A DNA stretch of 64,000 bases, taken from the NCBI GenBank assembly GCA_023391285.1, contig JAEWBF010000026.1, forward strand, positions 1 through 64,000. Reading direction: 5' to 3'. The notes below the pieces were generated by a model that saw nothing but the letters and a program-made list of their open reading frames with translations, was not told the origin of the DNA and made no database searches. The position numbers and the translations under genes were made by a program. Source of the DNA: Verrucomicrobiota bacterium (GTDB taxonomy: Bacteria; Verrucomicrobiota; Verrucomicrobiia; Opitutales; Opitutaceae). Below, piece by piece: positions 18,604-30,235 of this stretch. Position 1 is the first letter of the stretch; every line of letters begins with the position of its first letter.

Positions 18604-18996
18604 TTACTTCTTCCGGGCTTTCACGAGCCCCAGCTCCTTCTTGATATTCTGCACGCTCGGCAGCGAGATGCCGACCGCCTTGGCGATTTCGCCGCCGGTC
18701 TTCCCACTGTCGACGAGCGACTTCACTTTCGCCTTCGTCTCCGCCGTGATCACCGCCCGCTTGCGGCGCTTGCTCGAGCCTCCAGCGCTTCCCGCCGCCG
18801 AGGCCTTCGCCGGCTTGCGGCCGCGCTTGCCTCCGGCCGCCGAACGAACGGCGTTGATGAATTCTTCGGCGCTGTTGAAGCCGTATTTACCCGGCAACGC
18901 GGCGAGCTCTCGGTTGAGTTCAGCGGCGACACTATTTTCCAATTCAGCCAGTTTCGCTTTGGTTTGCGCGAGGGCTTTGAGTTTATCGGTTAGCAT
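18604..18996 (-). CDS. small basic HTH DNA-binding protein
   Basis: 130 residues in three parts. First, an N-terminal helix likely to form a coiled coil (LTDKLKALAQTKAKLAELEN). Next, an AT-hook-like basic segment (GGKRGRKPAK) within an Ala/Gly/Lys-rich linker. Last, a C-terminal HTH (AKVKSLVDSGKTGGEIAKAV followed by GISLPSVQNIKKELGLV) of the resolvase/homeodomain-like type. The organisation recalls nucleoid-associated or small regulatory proteins (coiled-coil dimer plus DNA-binding end). It has its own terminator and an AT-rich upstream region with nested inverted repeats (19021-19062), which fits a separately regulated, perhaps autoregulated gene. Function otherwise unknown. Confidence 0.7.
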   Translation of the reverse strand: MLTDKLKALAQTKAKLAELENSVAAELNRELAALPGKYGFNSAEEFINAVRSAAGGKRGRKPAKASAAGSAGGSSKRRKRAVITAETKAKVKSLVDSGKTGGEIAKAVGISLPSVQNIKKELGLVKARKK

Positions 18997-19020
18997 AGAA
19001 CACGCAGACCCTAATACTTA

Positions 19021-19062
19021 AATCCTCTATAGCAAGCCGTGTATAGAGATTAACGGAGGATT
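19021..19062. promoter_or_regulatory. nested inverted repeats upstream of the small HTH gene
   Basis: AATCCTC (19021-19027) pairs with GAGGATT (19056-19062), and CTCTATA (19025-19031) pairs with TATAGAG (19042-19048). The stretch is clearly more AT-rich than its surroundings and lies 25-66 bp upstream of the start at 18996, where promoter and operator would be expected. On the minus strand TTAATC-N16-TATAGA is a possible but weak -35/-10 pair. Confidence 0.4.
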
Positions 19063-19149
19063 CTAAACTCATCAGGTCAAGTGTTTGCGTTCCTGCACGG
19101 ATGCTTGAAGAAAACTTGCGAGAACCCGCCGCCCGCGTCTACTGCGCCC

Positions 19150-19974
19150 ATGGCTCGCATTCCGCTCGAGGACAATTTCAACGATATCATCGCCAAGGCC
19201 CAACGCGGCCTCCGCATCACCGACGCCGACCTCGCCGCCCGCGCCGAAATCTCCGTTCCCGATCTCACCGCGCTTAAATCGGGACGCCCCCACATCGCCA
19301 TCCTCCGTCGTGTCGCCCGCCACCTGCGGCTCAGCCCCGACGCCTTGGAGGTCTCCGCGAACAAATCCTGGTATCCACAACAACCCGACTTCCCCACCGG
19401 TTTCGCCGCTTTCAATACCGCCTACGAAGACATGACGGTGAACAGCTATCTCGTGTGGGATTCCCGCACGCGGCTCGCCGCCGTGTTCGACACCGGCGCC
19501 AATGCTCAGGAGCTGCTCGATCTCGTGGCCGCGGAACGGCTCACCGTCCGCTATATCTTCATCACCCACACGCACGAAGACCACATCGCCGACCTGCCGC
19601 GCCTCGCCGCCGAAACCGGCGCGGAAATATGGTCGCACGAGCTCGAACCCGTCGCGGTCTCCCCCGCCCGAGTCTTCAAGGAAAACGTGCACTTCCACGT
19701 CGGCCCGCTCGCCATCAAGACGCTACTCACGTCCGGCCACTCGCCCGGCATGACCACGTTCTATATCACCGGCCTCAGCTGGCCGCTGGCCGTGGTGGGA
19801 GATTCCATTTTCGCCGGTTCGATGGGCGGCAGTGCCGAACATTTCGAAGACCAGCTCCGCCATAATAAACAGAAACTCCTTACCCTGCCCCGCGACACCG
19901 TGCTCGCCTGTGGCCACGGCCCGCTCACTACGGTCGGCCAGGAAAAGCTTCATAATCCCTTCTTCGCTCGCTGA
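19150..19974 (+). CDS. metallo-beta-lactamase-fold hydrolase with N-terminal HTH domain
   Basis: 274 residues. Residues 1-75 look like a lambda-repressor-type HTH (LRITDADLAARAEISVPDLT, then LKSGRPHIAILRRVARHLRL). The rest is an MBL hydrolase with the metal motif THTHEDHIAD, a histidine in TSGHSPGM, the aspartate in VVGDSIFAGSMGG and a final ACGHGPLT. This matches hydroxyacylglutathione hydrolase-like enzymes in metal ligands. The fusion suggests either a DNA-associated hydrolase or a regulator sensing a thioester-type metabolite (inference). The start is the ATG of MARIPLEDNF; it is monocistronic between the small HTH gene and the sensor kinase. Confidence 0.8.
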   Translation: MARIPLEDNFNDIIAKAQRGLRITDADLAARAEISVPDLTALKSGRPHIAILRRVARHLRLSPDALEVSANKSWYPQQPDFPTGFAAFNTAYEDMTVNSYLVWDSRTRLAAVFDTGANAQELLDLVAAERLTVRYIFITHTHEDHIADLPRLAAETGAEIWSHELEPVAVSPARVFKENVHFHVGPLAIKTLLTSGHSPGMTTFYITGLSWPLAVVGDSIFAGSMGGSAEHFEDQLRHNKQKLLTLPRDTVLACGHGPLTTVGQEKLHNPFFAR

Positions 19975-20073
19975 TCCTGCCCTTCCTCGGCAATCGTCCC
20001 AAAAAAGCTAACGGAATTTTGAATTAGACACCGTTCCGACGGACTGCTTTGTCGTTCGCGACGCGTTTCGCTC

Positions 20074-21516
20074 ATGCTTCGCAAAACGATTCTGATTCTT
20101 TCGTTAGCACTCAGCCTGGTCGCAGCGCTCATCGCGATCGCGATGCAGGAGGATCTGCGGGAAAGGATGGGCGACGCGTATTGGATCCTGGGGCTCGCCA
20201 TCATCGGATGCGTGCTCCTCGTCTTGAGCGGGTATGTCTGGGACCGGAGTCTCCTTCAACGCGTCAAAACCCTCAAGGAGACCGCCGCCTCCGCTGCCGA
20301 CGTTCCTCTGGATGACAGTGATCCCGACGAAATCATCGGGCTCGCTCGCAAGATCGAGCACATGGCCAAGTCCCTCCAGAACGTCGAAGCCAGTTACCGC
20401 GGCATCGTCGAAGATCAGGTGGACCTCATCTGCCGCTACCGGCCCGATGGACGCCTCACCTTTGTCAATGGCGCCTACGCCCGCGCCTTCGGCCGCAAAC
20501 GCAACGAGCTCAACGGCACGCTTTTCCCTTTCCTCGAAAACCTCTCCTTCGCGAGCGACAGCCCTTCCACCTTCGAGCGCGAACTCGACCTGCCCGACGG
20601 CAAACGCATCTGGCTCCAATGGACCCAGCGCGCGATCAAAGACGGCTATGGCGAAACCGTCGAATATCAGGCCGTCGGCCACGATATCACCGATCGCCGC
20701 GTCGCCGAAGCCGCGTTGCTTCGCGCCAAGGAAGCGGCCGAAGACGCCGACCGCGCGAAAAGCGAGTTCCTCGCCATGGTCAGTCACGAAATCCGCACGC
20801 CCATCAACGGCGTCATCGGTTTCGCCCGCCTCCTGAACGACACGCCGCTCACCGCCGCCCAGCGCGAGAGCGTCGCGATGATTCACACCAGCGGCCTCGC
20901 TCTCGAAAAACTTATCGGCGACATCCTCGACCTGTCGAAAATCGAAGCCGGCAAGGTCGAAATCGAACACACCCAGTTCTCCCCCCAGAAATGCGTCGAG
21001 GAGGTCTGCGCCTTCTTCGCCGACCAGGCTCGCGCCGCCGCGCTCAAACTCGAGTTTCGCCTCGATCCCGGCGTGCCCGTATTCGTCAACGGCGACGAAA
21101 GCCGCGTCCGCCAGATCCTCGTCAACCTCATCGGCAACGCCCTCAAGTTCACCGAACGCGGCGGCGTCACCGTCCAGCTTTCGTGCTCCCGCGGCGACCC
21201 CAGCGACGACGGCATCCGCTCCGCCCGACTGTTCTTTGCCGTGAGCGACACCGGCGTCGGCATTCCCGCCGAGAAACTCGCGCTCTTGTTTCAACCGTTC
21301 ACCCAGGTCGATTCTTCCGCCCGCCGCCGTCGCGACGGCACCGGCCTCGGCCTGCTCATCTCCAAGCGCCTTTGCGAACTGATGGGCGGCACGATTTCCG
21401 TCGAAAGTCGTCCCAGCGAAGGCTCCACGTTCCGCTTCTCCGTTCTCACCGACTACCAGGTCGGCGACACCGCGATTCCGTTCCCCGCCAAAGCCGCGAA
21501 TCCCATCGCGAGCTGA
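20074..21516 (+). CDS. membrane sensor histidine kinase (PAS, HisKA, HATPase)
   Basis: 480 residues. Two transmembrane helices (about 5-23 and 36-55) enclose a very short periplasmic loop. A PAS domain (about 108-205) follows, then HisKA with the phosphorylated H238 in VSHEIRTPINGVIG, and a HATPase_c domain with N box LVNLIGNALKFTE, G1 SDTGVGIP and G2 GTGLGLLISKRL. Unlike many kinases of this subclass there is no attached receiver domain. Because the periplasmic loop is so short, the signal is probably sensed in the membrane or by the PAS domain. No response regulator is adjacent. Confidence 0.92.
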   Translation: MLRKTILILSLALSLVAALIAIAMQEDLRERMGDAYWILGLAIIGCVLLVLSGYVWDRSLLQRVKTLKETAASAADVPLDDSDPDEIIGLARKIEHMAKSLQNVEASYRGIVEDQVDLICRYRPDGRLTFVNGAYARAFGRKRNELNGTLFPFLENLSFASDSPSTFERELDLPDGKRIWLQWTQRAIKDGYGETVEYQAVGHDITDRRVAEAALLRAKEAAEDADRAKSEFLAMVSHEIRTPINGVIGFARLLNDTPLTAAQRESVAMIHTSGLALEKLIGDILDLSKIEAGKVEIEHTQFSPQKCVEEVCAFFADQARAAALKLEFRLDPGVPVFVNGDESRVRQILVNLIGNALKFTERGGVTVQLSCSRGDPSDDGIRSARLFFAVSDTGVGIPAEKLALLFQPFTQVDSSARRRRDGTGLGLLISKRLCELMGGTISVESRPSEGSTFRFSVLTDYQVGDTAIPFPAKAANPIAS

Positions 21517-21528
21517 TCTCGAAGAGAT

Positions 21529-21603
21529 TGGAGGCGCGGGCCGGAATTGAACCGGCGCATAGAGGTTTTGCAGACCTCGGCCTTACCACTTGGCTACCGC
21601 GCC
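21529..21603 (-). tRNA. tRNA-Cys (GCA)
   Basis: On the minus strand the acceptor arms GGCGCGG / CCGCGCC pair, the anticodon stem GAGGT / ACCTC encloses the loop CTGCAAA with anticodon GCA, and the T arm carries GGTTCAATTCC. A discriminator U is followed by an encoded CCA (21529-21531). Lies between the sensor kinase and parA. Confidence 0.95.
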
Positions 21604-21730
21604 TTCGAGAAAGGGCGGCACGTTGCAGAAAAGAATTCTGCTCCGCAAGAACTGAAATGAATATGCCGCGCTCCTGCGCTTCGCGTCGCCGCGCTTGCTT
21701 AGCGGCATTTCGCTCTTAGCCATCATTCGC

Positions 21731-22513
21731 ATGCCCACCACCGTCTTCACGATCGCCAACCAAAAAGGTGGCGTCGGCAAAACCACCACCGCGGTCAACC
21801 TCGCCGCCGCGCTGGCCGAAAAGAAGATTCCCACGCTCCTCGTCGACCTCGATCCCCAAGCCAACGCCACCAGCGCGATTGGCGTCGAGAAACAAGCCGG
21901 CAAAAGCCTCTACGGCCCGCTCCACGGCGAAGGCACCGCCGTCGAAATGATCGTTCCCACCAGCTACGAACATCTCGCCCTTATTCCCGCCGAGGAAGAT
22001 CTCGCCGCCGCCGAGATGGAGCTCGCTCAATCCGAAAATTATCTCCTCCGCCTCCGCTCCGTCCTCGAGCCCATCCGCTCCGCCGAGACCTACCGCGCCA
22101 TCATCATCGATTGCCCGCCCGCTCTCGGCATGCTGTCGATGAACAGCCTCGCCGCCGCCAACTACCTCTTGATCGCCCTCCAGTGCGAATACATGGCGCT
22201 CGAGGGTCTCGGTCAGATTCTTCGCAACGTCGACCGCCTCAAATCCGCTCACGTCAACGACGACCTCGATCTCGGCGGCGTCGTCATGACGATGTTCGAC
22301 ATGCGCACCAACCTTTCGCGCCAGGTCGTCGAAGAGGTGAAAAAACACCTGCCCGAAAAAATCTTCAAAACCGTCATCCCGCGCACCGTCCGCCTCAGCG
22401 AGGCTCCGAGTTTCGGCAAAACCATTTTCGCCTACGACAACTCCAACCCCGGAGCCACCGCCTACCGCAACCTCGCCAAAGAAATCATCGAGCGCTTCTC
22501 CCTGAAATCCTAG
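21731..22513 (+). CDS. parA: ParA/Soj-family ATPase
   Basis: 260 residues. Deviant Walker A motif NQKGGVGKTTTAVNLAAALA at the N-terminus, Walker A' in LLVDLDPQANATSAIG and Walker B IIDCPPALGMLSMNSL, then TMFDMRTNLSRQVVEEV. Chromosomal ParA/Soj ATPases drive segregation together with ParB bound to parS sites. No parB follows here; the next genes are ABC permeases 67 bp downstream, so this may be a solitary ParA-like protein. The start is the ATG of MPTTVFTIAN. Confidence 0.88.
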   Translation: MPTTVFTIANQKGGVGKTTTAVNLAAALAEKKIPTLLVDLDPQANATSAIGVEKQAGKSLYGPLHGEGTAVEMIVPTSYEHLALIPAEEDLAAAEMELAQSENYLLRLRSVLEPIRSAETYRAIIIDCPPALGMLSMNSLAAANYLLIALQCEYMALEGLGQILRNVDRLKSAHVNDDLDLGGVVMTMFDMRTNLSRQVVEEVKKHLPEKIFKTVIPRTVRLSEAPSFGKTIFAYDNSNPGATAYRNLAKEIIERFSLKS

Positions 22514-22580
22514 GCCCGACGAAGCGCCTGCTTCCGGCTGGTCGCCTGCCCGCCGTGCGCAGAAACGACAACACATCCAC

Positions 22581-23393
22581 GTGTTCGCCTCCCTCAACAA
22601 ATACCGCCACGCCTTCCTCATCGGGTTGCAGAGCAATCTCGTTTACCGCGTCAACTTCGTCGTGCGCGGCTTCTTCTCCCTTTTTCATCTCGCCGCGGTC
22701 TTCATCCTTTGGAGCGCGGCCTACATGGGCGAAGATAAACTCGGAGGCTACTCGCTCAACGAGACCCTCACCTACTTCGTCACGCTGCTGATCCTCCAAT
22801 TCTTCATCAGCGCGTTCAACGAGGACTATCAGATCAGCGAGGACATCCGCATGGGTCTGATCAATCAGTTCCTCCTCAAACCGATCAACTATTTCGGCTA
22901 TCGCTTCAGCATCTTCGTCGCCGCGCGACTGGTCACCGGCGGTCTCGTGCTGATCCCTCTCCTGATTGCCATGCCGTTCCTCTATGAAACCCTTTCGTTT
23001 CCCGACGAACCTTGGCGCATCGGCGTAGGACTCGGTGCGATGGCCCTTTCCGCCATGATCCAATTCAGCATCGCCTACTGCTTCGGCCTGCTGACGTTTT
23101 GGTTTCTCGAGATCCAGGGCTTCGTCATCCTGTCCATGGCCATCGAATCGCTCTTCGGCGGACAACTCTTCCCGCTCGATCTGCTTCCCCCGTGGGCCTA
23201 CGCGATCTCCAAATTGCTCCCGTTCTACTATCAAATGTATTTCCCCGCGGCGATCTTCACCGGTCGCTTGAGCGATCCAACGGAGATCATGCACGGCTTC
23301 GCGATTCAGGCGTTCTGGGTCGTCGCCCTGCTCGCCATCAACCAGCTGCTCTGGGTCCGCGGCCTTCGCCGCCACACCGCCGTCGGAGGCTGA
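22581..23393 (+). CDS. ABC-2 type transporter permease (COG4587/COG3694-like)
   Basis: 270 residues with about six hydrophobic segments, for example LILQFFISAF, LVTGGLVLIPLLIAMPFLY and a final VVALLAINQLLWVRGL. N-terminal NLVYRVNFVVRGFFSLFHLA and the cytoplasmic LINQFLLKPINYFGYRFSIF are typical of the uncharacterised ABC-2 permease pair family (permease genes next to an ATPase). Its partner permease starts 4 bp downstream. The ATPase expected in the same operon is not in this window. Substrate unknown. Confidence 0.8.
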   Translation: MFASLNKYRHAFLIGLQSNLVYRVNFVVRGFFSLFHLAAVFILWSAAYMGEDKLGGYSLNETLTYFVTLLILQFFISAFNEDYQISEDIRMGLINQFLLKPINYFGYRFSIFVAARLVTGGLVLIPLLIAMPFLYETLSFPDEPWRIGVGLGAMALSAMIQFSIAYCFGLLTFWFLEIQGFVILSMAIESLFGGQLFPLDLLPPWAYAISKLLPFYYQMYFPAAIFTGRLSDPTEIMHGFAIQAFWVVALLAINQLLWVRGLRRHTAVGG

Positions 23394-23397
23394 CGCC

Positions 23398-24189
23398 ATG
23401 ATGCACTACCTCCGTGTCTGGCTCGCGAGCGCCCGCTACTCGATCGTCCGCACGCTCATGTTCCGCGGCGACTTCTTCGTGTGGTCGCTCGTCGAACTCT
23501 TTTGGATGGTGGTCAACATCCTCACCATCTCCGTCATCTATCGTCACACCGAGTCCATCGCCGGCTGGAGCAAATACGAAATGATCCTCCTCGTCGGCAC
23601 GTCGATGCTCATTCAACGACTCCTCATGGGCTTTTTCTGGAGCAGCATTTTCGAAATGGGCCGCAACGTCCGCACGGGCAATTTCGACTTCATGCTCGCG
23701 CAACCCGGCAACCTCTTGTTCATGGCTTCCACGCGAAAGCTCGACCTCGACGGACTCGTCAACGCCATCATCGCGATCGCCATTGTCGTTTACGCCGCCC
23801 GTCAGCTCGGACTGCAGCCCAGCTTCCTCGATCTCGCCCTCTACGGCTTCATGATCCTCTGCGGACTCGTGATTCACTACAGCGTTCTCGTGCTCTCGAT
23901 GTCGCTGGCGTTCTTCCTCCGCAACTCGCAAGGCCTCGAGGGCGGCTACTTCACACTGACCGAATTCTCGCGCATGCCGCGCCGCGCGTTCACCGGCACC
24001 GTTTCACGCTGGCTTTTCGTCTATCTTCTTCCCGTCGTCGTCGTCAGCAACGCCCCCGCCAGCACCATTCTCCACGGCTTCGATCTCGGCTGGGCCCTCT
24101 GGCTCGGCGCATGGACCGTCGTCTGTTTCGGCATCACCGTTCTCGTCTTCAACGCCGGCCTTCGCCGCTACGCCAGCGCCAGCTCATGA
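23398..24189 (+). CDS. ABC-2 type transporter permease, second subunit
   Basis: 263 residues, similar topology to the preceding protein: SLVELFWMVVNILTISVIY, a long helix ILCGLVIHYSVLVLSMSLAF and the C-terminal LGAWTVVCFGITVLVF. The characteristic GNFDFMLAQPGNLLFMAS loop corresponds to the LKPINYF loop of its partner. Together they would form a heterodimeric membrane channel. The stop codon overlaps the rnc start by 4 bp (ATGA), so rnc is translated from the same transcript. Confidence 0.8.
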   Translation: MMHYLRVWLASARYSIVRTLMFRGDFFVWSLVELFWMVVNILTISVIYRHTESIAGWSKYEMILLVGTSMLIQRLLMGFFWSSIFEMGRNVRTGNFDFMLAQPGNLLFMASTRKLDLDGLVNAIIAIAIVVYAARQLGLQPSFLDLALYGFMILCGLVIHYSVLVLSMSLAFFLRNSQGLEGGYFTLTEFSRMPRRAFTGTVSRWLFVYLLPVVVVSNAPASTILHGFDLGWALWLGAWTVVCFGITVLVFNAGLRRYASASS

Positions 24190-24881
24190 GTCACCCGCTC
24201 GAACAGCTGCAGGCACGCCTCACCTACACGTTTCGCGATCCCGCTCTGCTCGAACGCGCCGTCACGCATACGTCGTTTCTTCCCGAACACCCCGACGTTG
24301 CCGAAAGCAATCAACGTCTCGAATTTCTCGGCGACGCCGTCCTCCAACTCATCCTCACCCAGGAACTCTTCCAACTGTTCCCCGGCGACCGCGAGGGCCT
24401 CTTGAGCAAACGCCGCGCCGCTCTCGCCAAGGGCGTCTTCCTCGTCGAACTCGCCCGCGAACTCGGCCTCGACCGCTGCCTTCTGCTCGGCACCAGCGAG
24501 GAATCCACCGGCGGACGCCAGCGCGCTTCCTCGCTCGAAGACGCCTTCGAAGCCCTGATCGGCGCGCTCTATCTCGATGCCGATTTCACCACGACGCGCC
24601 GCATCGTTCTCAGCCTCTACGGCGATCTGCCCACGCGTCTCCAAGCCGTCGAACACGAGGAAAATCCGAAGGGCCGCCTGCAGGAACTTGTGCAACCGCT
24701 CCACGGCAACAACGCCGTCCGCTACGAACTCGTCGCCACGGAAGGCGCCGATCACGCCCGCGCCTACGAATTCGCCGTCTTCGTCAACGACCGCGAACTC
24801 GGTCGCGGCCGCGGCCCGTCCAAAAAATCCGCCGAAGAAGCCGCCGCCCGCGCCGCCCTCGCCACCTTCTCCTCTTTGTAG
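24186..24881 (+). CDS. rnc: ribonuclease III
   Basis: 231 residues, normal length. Cleaves double-stranded RNA in rRNA maturation and mRNA turnover. The RNase III signature NQRLEFLGDAVLQLI carries catalytic acidic residues, with the second set in SLEDAFEALIGALYLD. The C-terminal dsRBD (about 160-229) ends GPSKKSAEEAAARAALATF. The start is the ATG overlapping the permease stop. The stop codon itself is the first part of a dispersed hairpin repeat. Confidence 0.95.
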   Translation: MSHPLEQLQARLTYTFRDPALLERAVTHTSFLPEHPDVAESNQRLEFLGDAVLQLILTQELFQLFPGDREGLLSKRRAALAKGVFLVELARELGLDRCLLLGTSEESTGGRQRASSLEDAFEALIGALYLDADFTTTRRIVLSLYGDLPTRLQAVEHEENPKGRLQELVQPLHGNNAVRYELVATEGADHARAYEFAVFVNDRELGRGRGPSKKSAEEAAARAALATFSSL

Positions 24882-24903
24882 GGCGGGGTCTCCCGACCCC
24901 GCC
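24882..24903. repeat. GGCGGGGTC hairpin repeat
   Basis: Perfect 9-bp stem GGCGGGGTC / GACCCCGCC with a TCCC loop, directly after the TAG stop of rnc. Same family as the block at 13-40. No T-tract. It may still slow or end transcription, but the sequence alone does not prove it. Confidence 0.55.
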
Positions 24904-24956
24904 GCGCGCAACCGGATGCGCCGCCCATCTCGACCCGTCTGCGCCGACCGCGTGCT

Positions 24957-24990
24957 CATCCGTGTGCATCCGAGTCCATCCGTGGTTCAA
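24957..24990. repeat. degenerate TCCGTGTCCA tandem repeat
   Basis: Three degenerate units (CCGTGTGCAT, CCGAGTCCAT, CCGTGGTTCA) matching the TCGTGTCCAT array at 109-140. The reverse strand reads NHGWTRMHTDEH, a well-known kind of spurious ORF. Located between rnc and mfd, where no gene is visible. Confidence 0.55.
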
Positions 24991-25055
24991 ATCAAATAAA
25001 TGCCCCCGAGCCACAGGTTGCATCCTCTCGCATCCTCGCTTCCTACTTTTCGTTC

Positions 25056-28522
<3,467 letters not shown>

Positions 28523-28526
<4 letters not shown>

Positions 28527-29518
28527 CGATTGGTCGTTTCTGTCGCTTTACCGCTCTCACTCTCGGCCTCGCCTCCGTCGCCTTCGGTCAGAACCCAACC
28601 TCCGACGATAATCTCAACCTCCGCTTCGCCAACGGCATCGCCGCCATCGCCGAAGACAAGGTCATTACCGTCGACGACGTCCGCCGAGAAATCGCCCCCC
28701 TCATCGCCCAGCTGCAGCGCGACGCCCGCAGCGAACGCGAGTTCAACGAAAAACTCGAACAACTCCAGGACGAGGTCATCCAGAGTCTCATCGATCGCGT
28801 GCTGATCGTGAAGGAGTTCCGCAAGGACGAGAAAAAGCAGATCCCCGCCAGCTTCGTCGACAACCGCCTCGCCGACATCCAGAGCGAGGAATTCGACAAC
28901 GATCGCTCCAAGTTCCTCGCTTACCTCCACGCCCGCGGCACCACGCTCCGCGAATACCGCAAGGAAGTCGAAGAAGACATCATCTACCAATACATGCGGC
29001 AGCAGCAGCGTAAGTCGCAGAGCATCGTCAGCCCCGTCCGCATCGAAACTTTCTACCGCGAAAACAAAGACCGCTTCTACCAGGAAGACGGCGTTCATCT
29101 CCGCCTGATCCAATTCACGCGCACTGAAGGCGAAACCGACGCCGATCTCCAAGCCAAGGCCAATCTCGTTTATGCCCGCTTGAAAGCCGGCGAAAAATTC
29201 GAGAACCTCGCTCGCGAATACAGCCAGGATTCCCGCCGCGCCAAGGGCGGCGACTGGGGCTGGCAAAAGCGCTCCGACCTCAAGCCCGAGTTCAGCGAGC
29301 CGCTCTTCAACTTGGACAAAGGCGAGTTCACCGACGCGATCATCCTCCCCGAAGGTTGCTTCATTCTCTACGCCGAAGACCGCAAATACGCCGGCATCCA
29401 GCCCATCGACCAAGTCCGCGACGAAATCGAACGCGTGCTCATCCAACAGATGACCCGCAACAGCCAGGAACACTGGCTCGAGCGCCTCCGCCGCAACGGC
29501 TACGTCAAACACTACTAA
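28523..29518 (+). CDS. SurA-type periplasmic chaperone / parvulin peptidyl-prolyl isomerase
   Basis: 331 residues. A signal peptide (MTIGRFCRFTALTLGLASVA, then FGQ) precedes a SurA N-terminal helical chaperone domain, from about residue 36 (ANGIAAIAEDKVITVDDVRR) to 180. A parvulin domain (about 184-290) follows, with VHLRLIQFTR, AREYSQDSRRAKGGDWGW and FTDAIILPEGCFILYAEDRK. The family folds outer-membrane proteins in the periplasm. It is coupled to mfd by a 4-bp overlap and followed by a strong terminator, so it ends that operon. Confidence 0.88.
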
Positions 29519-29536
29519 TCCACCTGCGATATCTCC

Positions 29537-29563
29537 AATGGAGGCGCGGTGCCCCCACCGCGC
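29537..29563. repeat. GCGCGGTG hairpin repeat, copy 2
   Basis: Identical over 27 bases to 3468-3494 (AATGGAG plus the stem GCGCGGTG / CACCGCGC with a CCCC loop). Lies 18 bp after the surA-like stop codon and just before a canonical terminator. Confidence 0.7.
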
Positions 29564-29572
29564 AAAACGTTA

Positions 29573-29599
29573 AGCGGCGGCCAAAACCCGCCGCTTTTT
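29573..29599 (+). terminator. intrinsic terminator of the mfd-surA operon
   Basis: Stem AGCGGCGG / CCGCCGCT with loop CCAAAAC, followed by TTTTT (29595-29599). Found 54 bp downstream of the stop codon. Confidence 0.85.
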
Positions 29600-29696
29600 C
29601 GTGCCCAGAAGCGCGGGTCTCCGCCCCCTTCTCTGCCTTAAGCAACTGCCAGCTCTCCATTTGACCCTCCCGCGCCCCGCAGGCTAGCTTCCCGCC

Positions 29697-30197
29697 ATGA
29701 CGACCATGGAATGGCTCGAGGCTCTCAGCTACGCGGTCACCATCATCGGTCTCCCGCTCGCCATCTACGTCTTCCTCCGCGAGCAACAAAAGGAACGTCA
29801 AAACGACGACGAAGAAGTGTATCTCCAGCTTTCCGACGACTACGCGAAGTTCCTTCGTCTGGTCTTGGAGCACGCTGACCTGCGATTGATGACGCAGATC
29901 CGCCCCGACCAACCGTTCACGCCGGAACAGATCGAACGCCGCAACGTCCTTTTCGAGCTCCTCATCGCCATCTTCGAACGCGCTTACATTCTCGTTTACG
30001 AAGATCGTATGACCCGCCAGGCCGCCCGCCTTTGGCAGACTTGGGTCGACTACATGCGCGAATGGTGCGCCCGCCCCGACTTCCGCGAACTGCTCCCTCA
30101 GCTACTCCAAGGCGAAGATCCCGAATTCCAAGCCTACATCCAAAACATCGCCAAAGAAGAATGCTCCGCGCTCAACGTCGCCCCTTCGGTAAAATGA
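29697..30197 (+). CDS. hypothetical protein with one N-terminal membrane helix
   Basis: 166 residues. One transmembrane helix (about 5-25, EALSYAVTIIGLPLAIYVFL) is followed by a charged, mostly helical cytoplasmic domain with aromatic clusters (LARLWQTW-like segment RLWQTWVDYMREWCARPDF). Such proteins with a short anchor and a helical domain of about 130 residues occur widely as uncharacterised proteins. It stands alone between the terminator at 29599 and the convergent ThuA-like gene. No function can be assigned. Confidence 0.65.
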   Translation: MTTMEWLEALSYAVTIIGLPLAIYVFLREQQKERQNDDEEVYLQLSDDYAKFLRLVLEHADLRLMTQIRPDQPFTPEQIERRNVLFELLIAIFERAYILVYEDRMTRQAARLWQTWVDYMREWCARPDFRELLPQLLQGEDPEFQAYIQNIAKEECSALNVAPSVK

Positions 30198-30235
30198 CCA
30201 AAAGGCTTGGGGTCTAGCCGCCGCCTGCGCTTCCC

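Noticed and set aside
22581..24189. Capsule or O-antigen exporter permeases
   Set aside because: The loop motifs (LLKPINYF and FMLAQPGN) fit the uncharacterised ABC-2 permease pair family rather than Wzm/KpsM, and there are no sugar genes around them.
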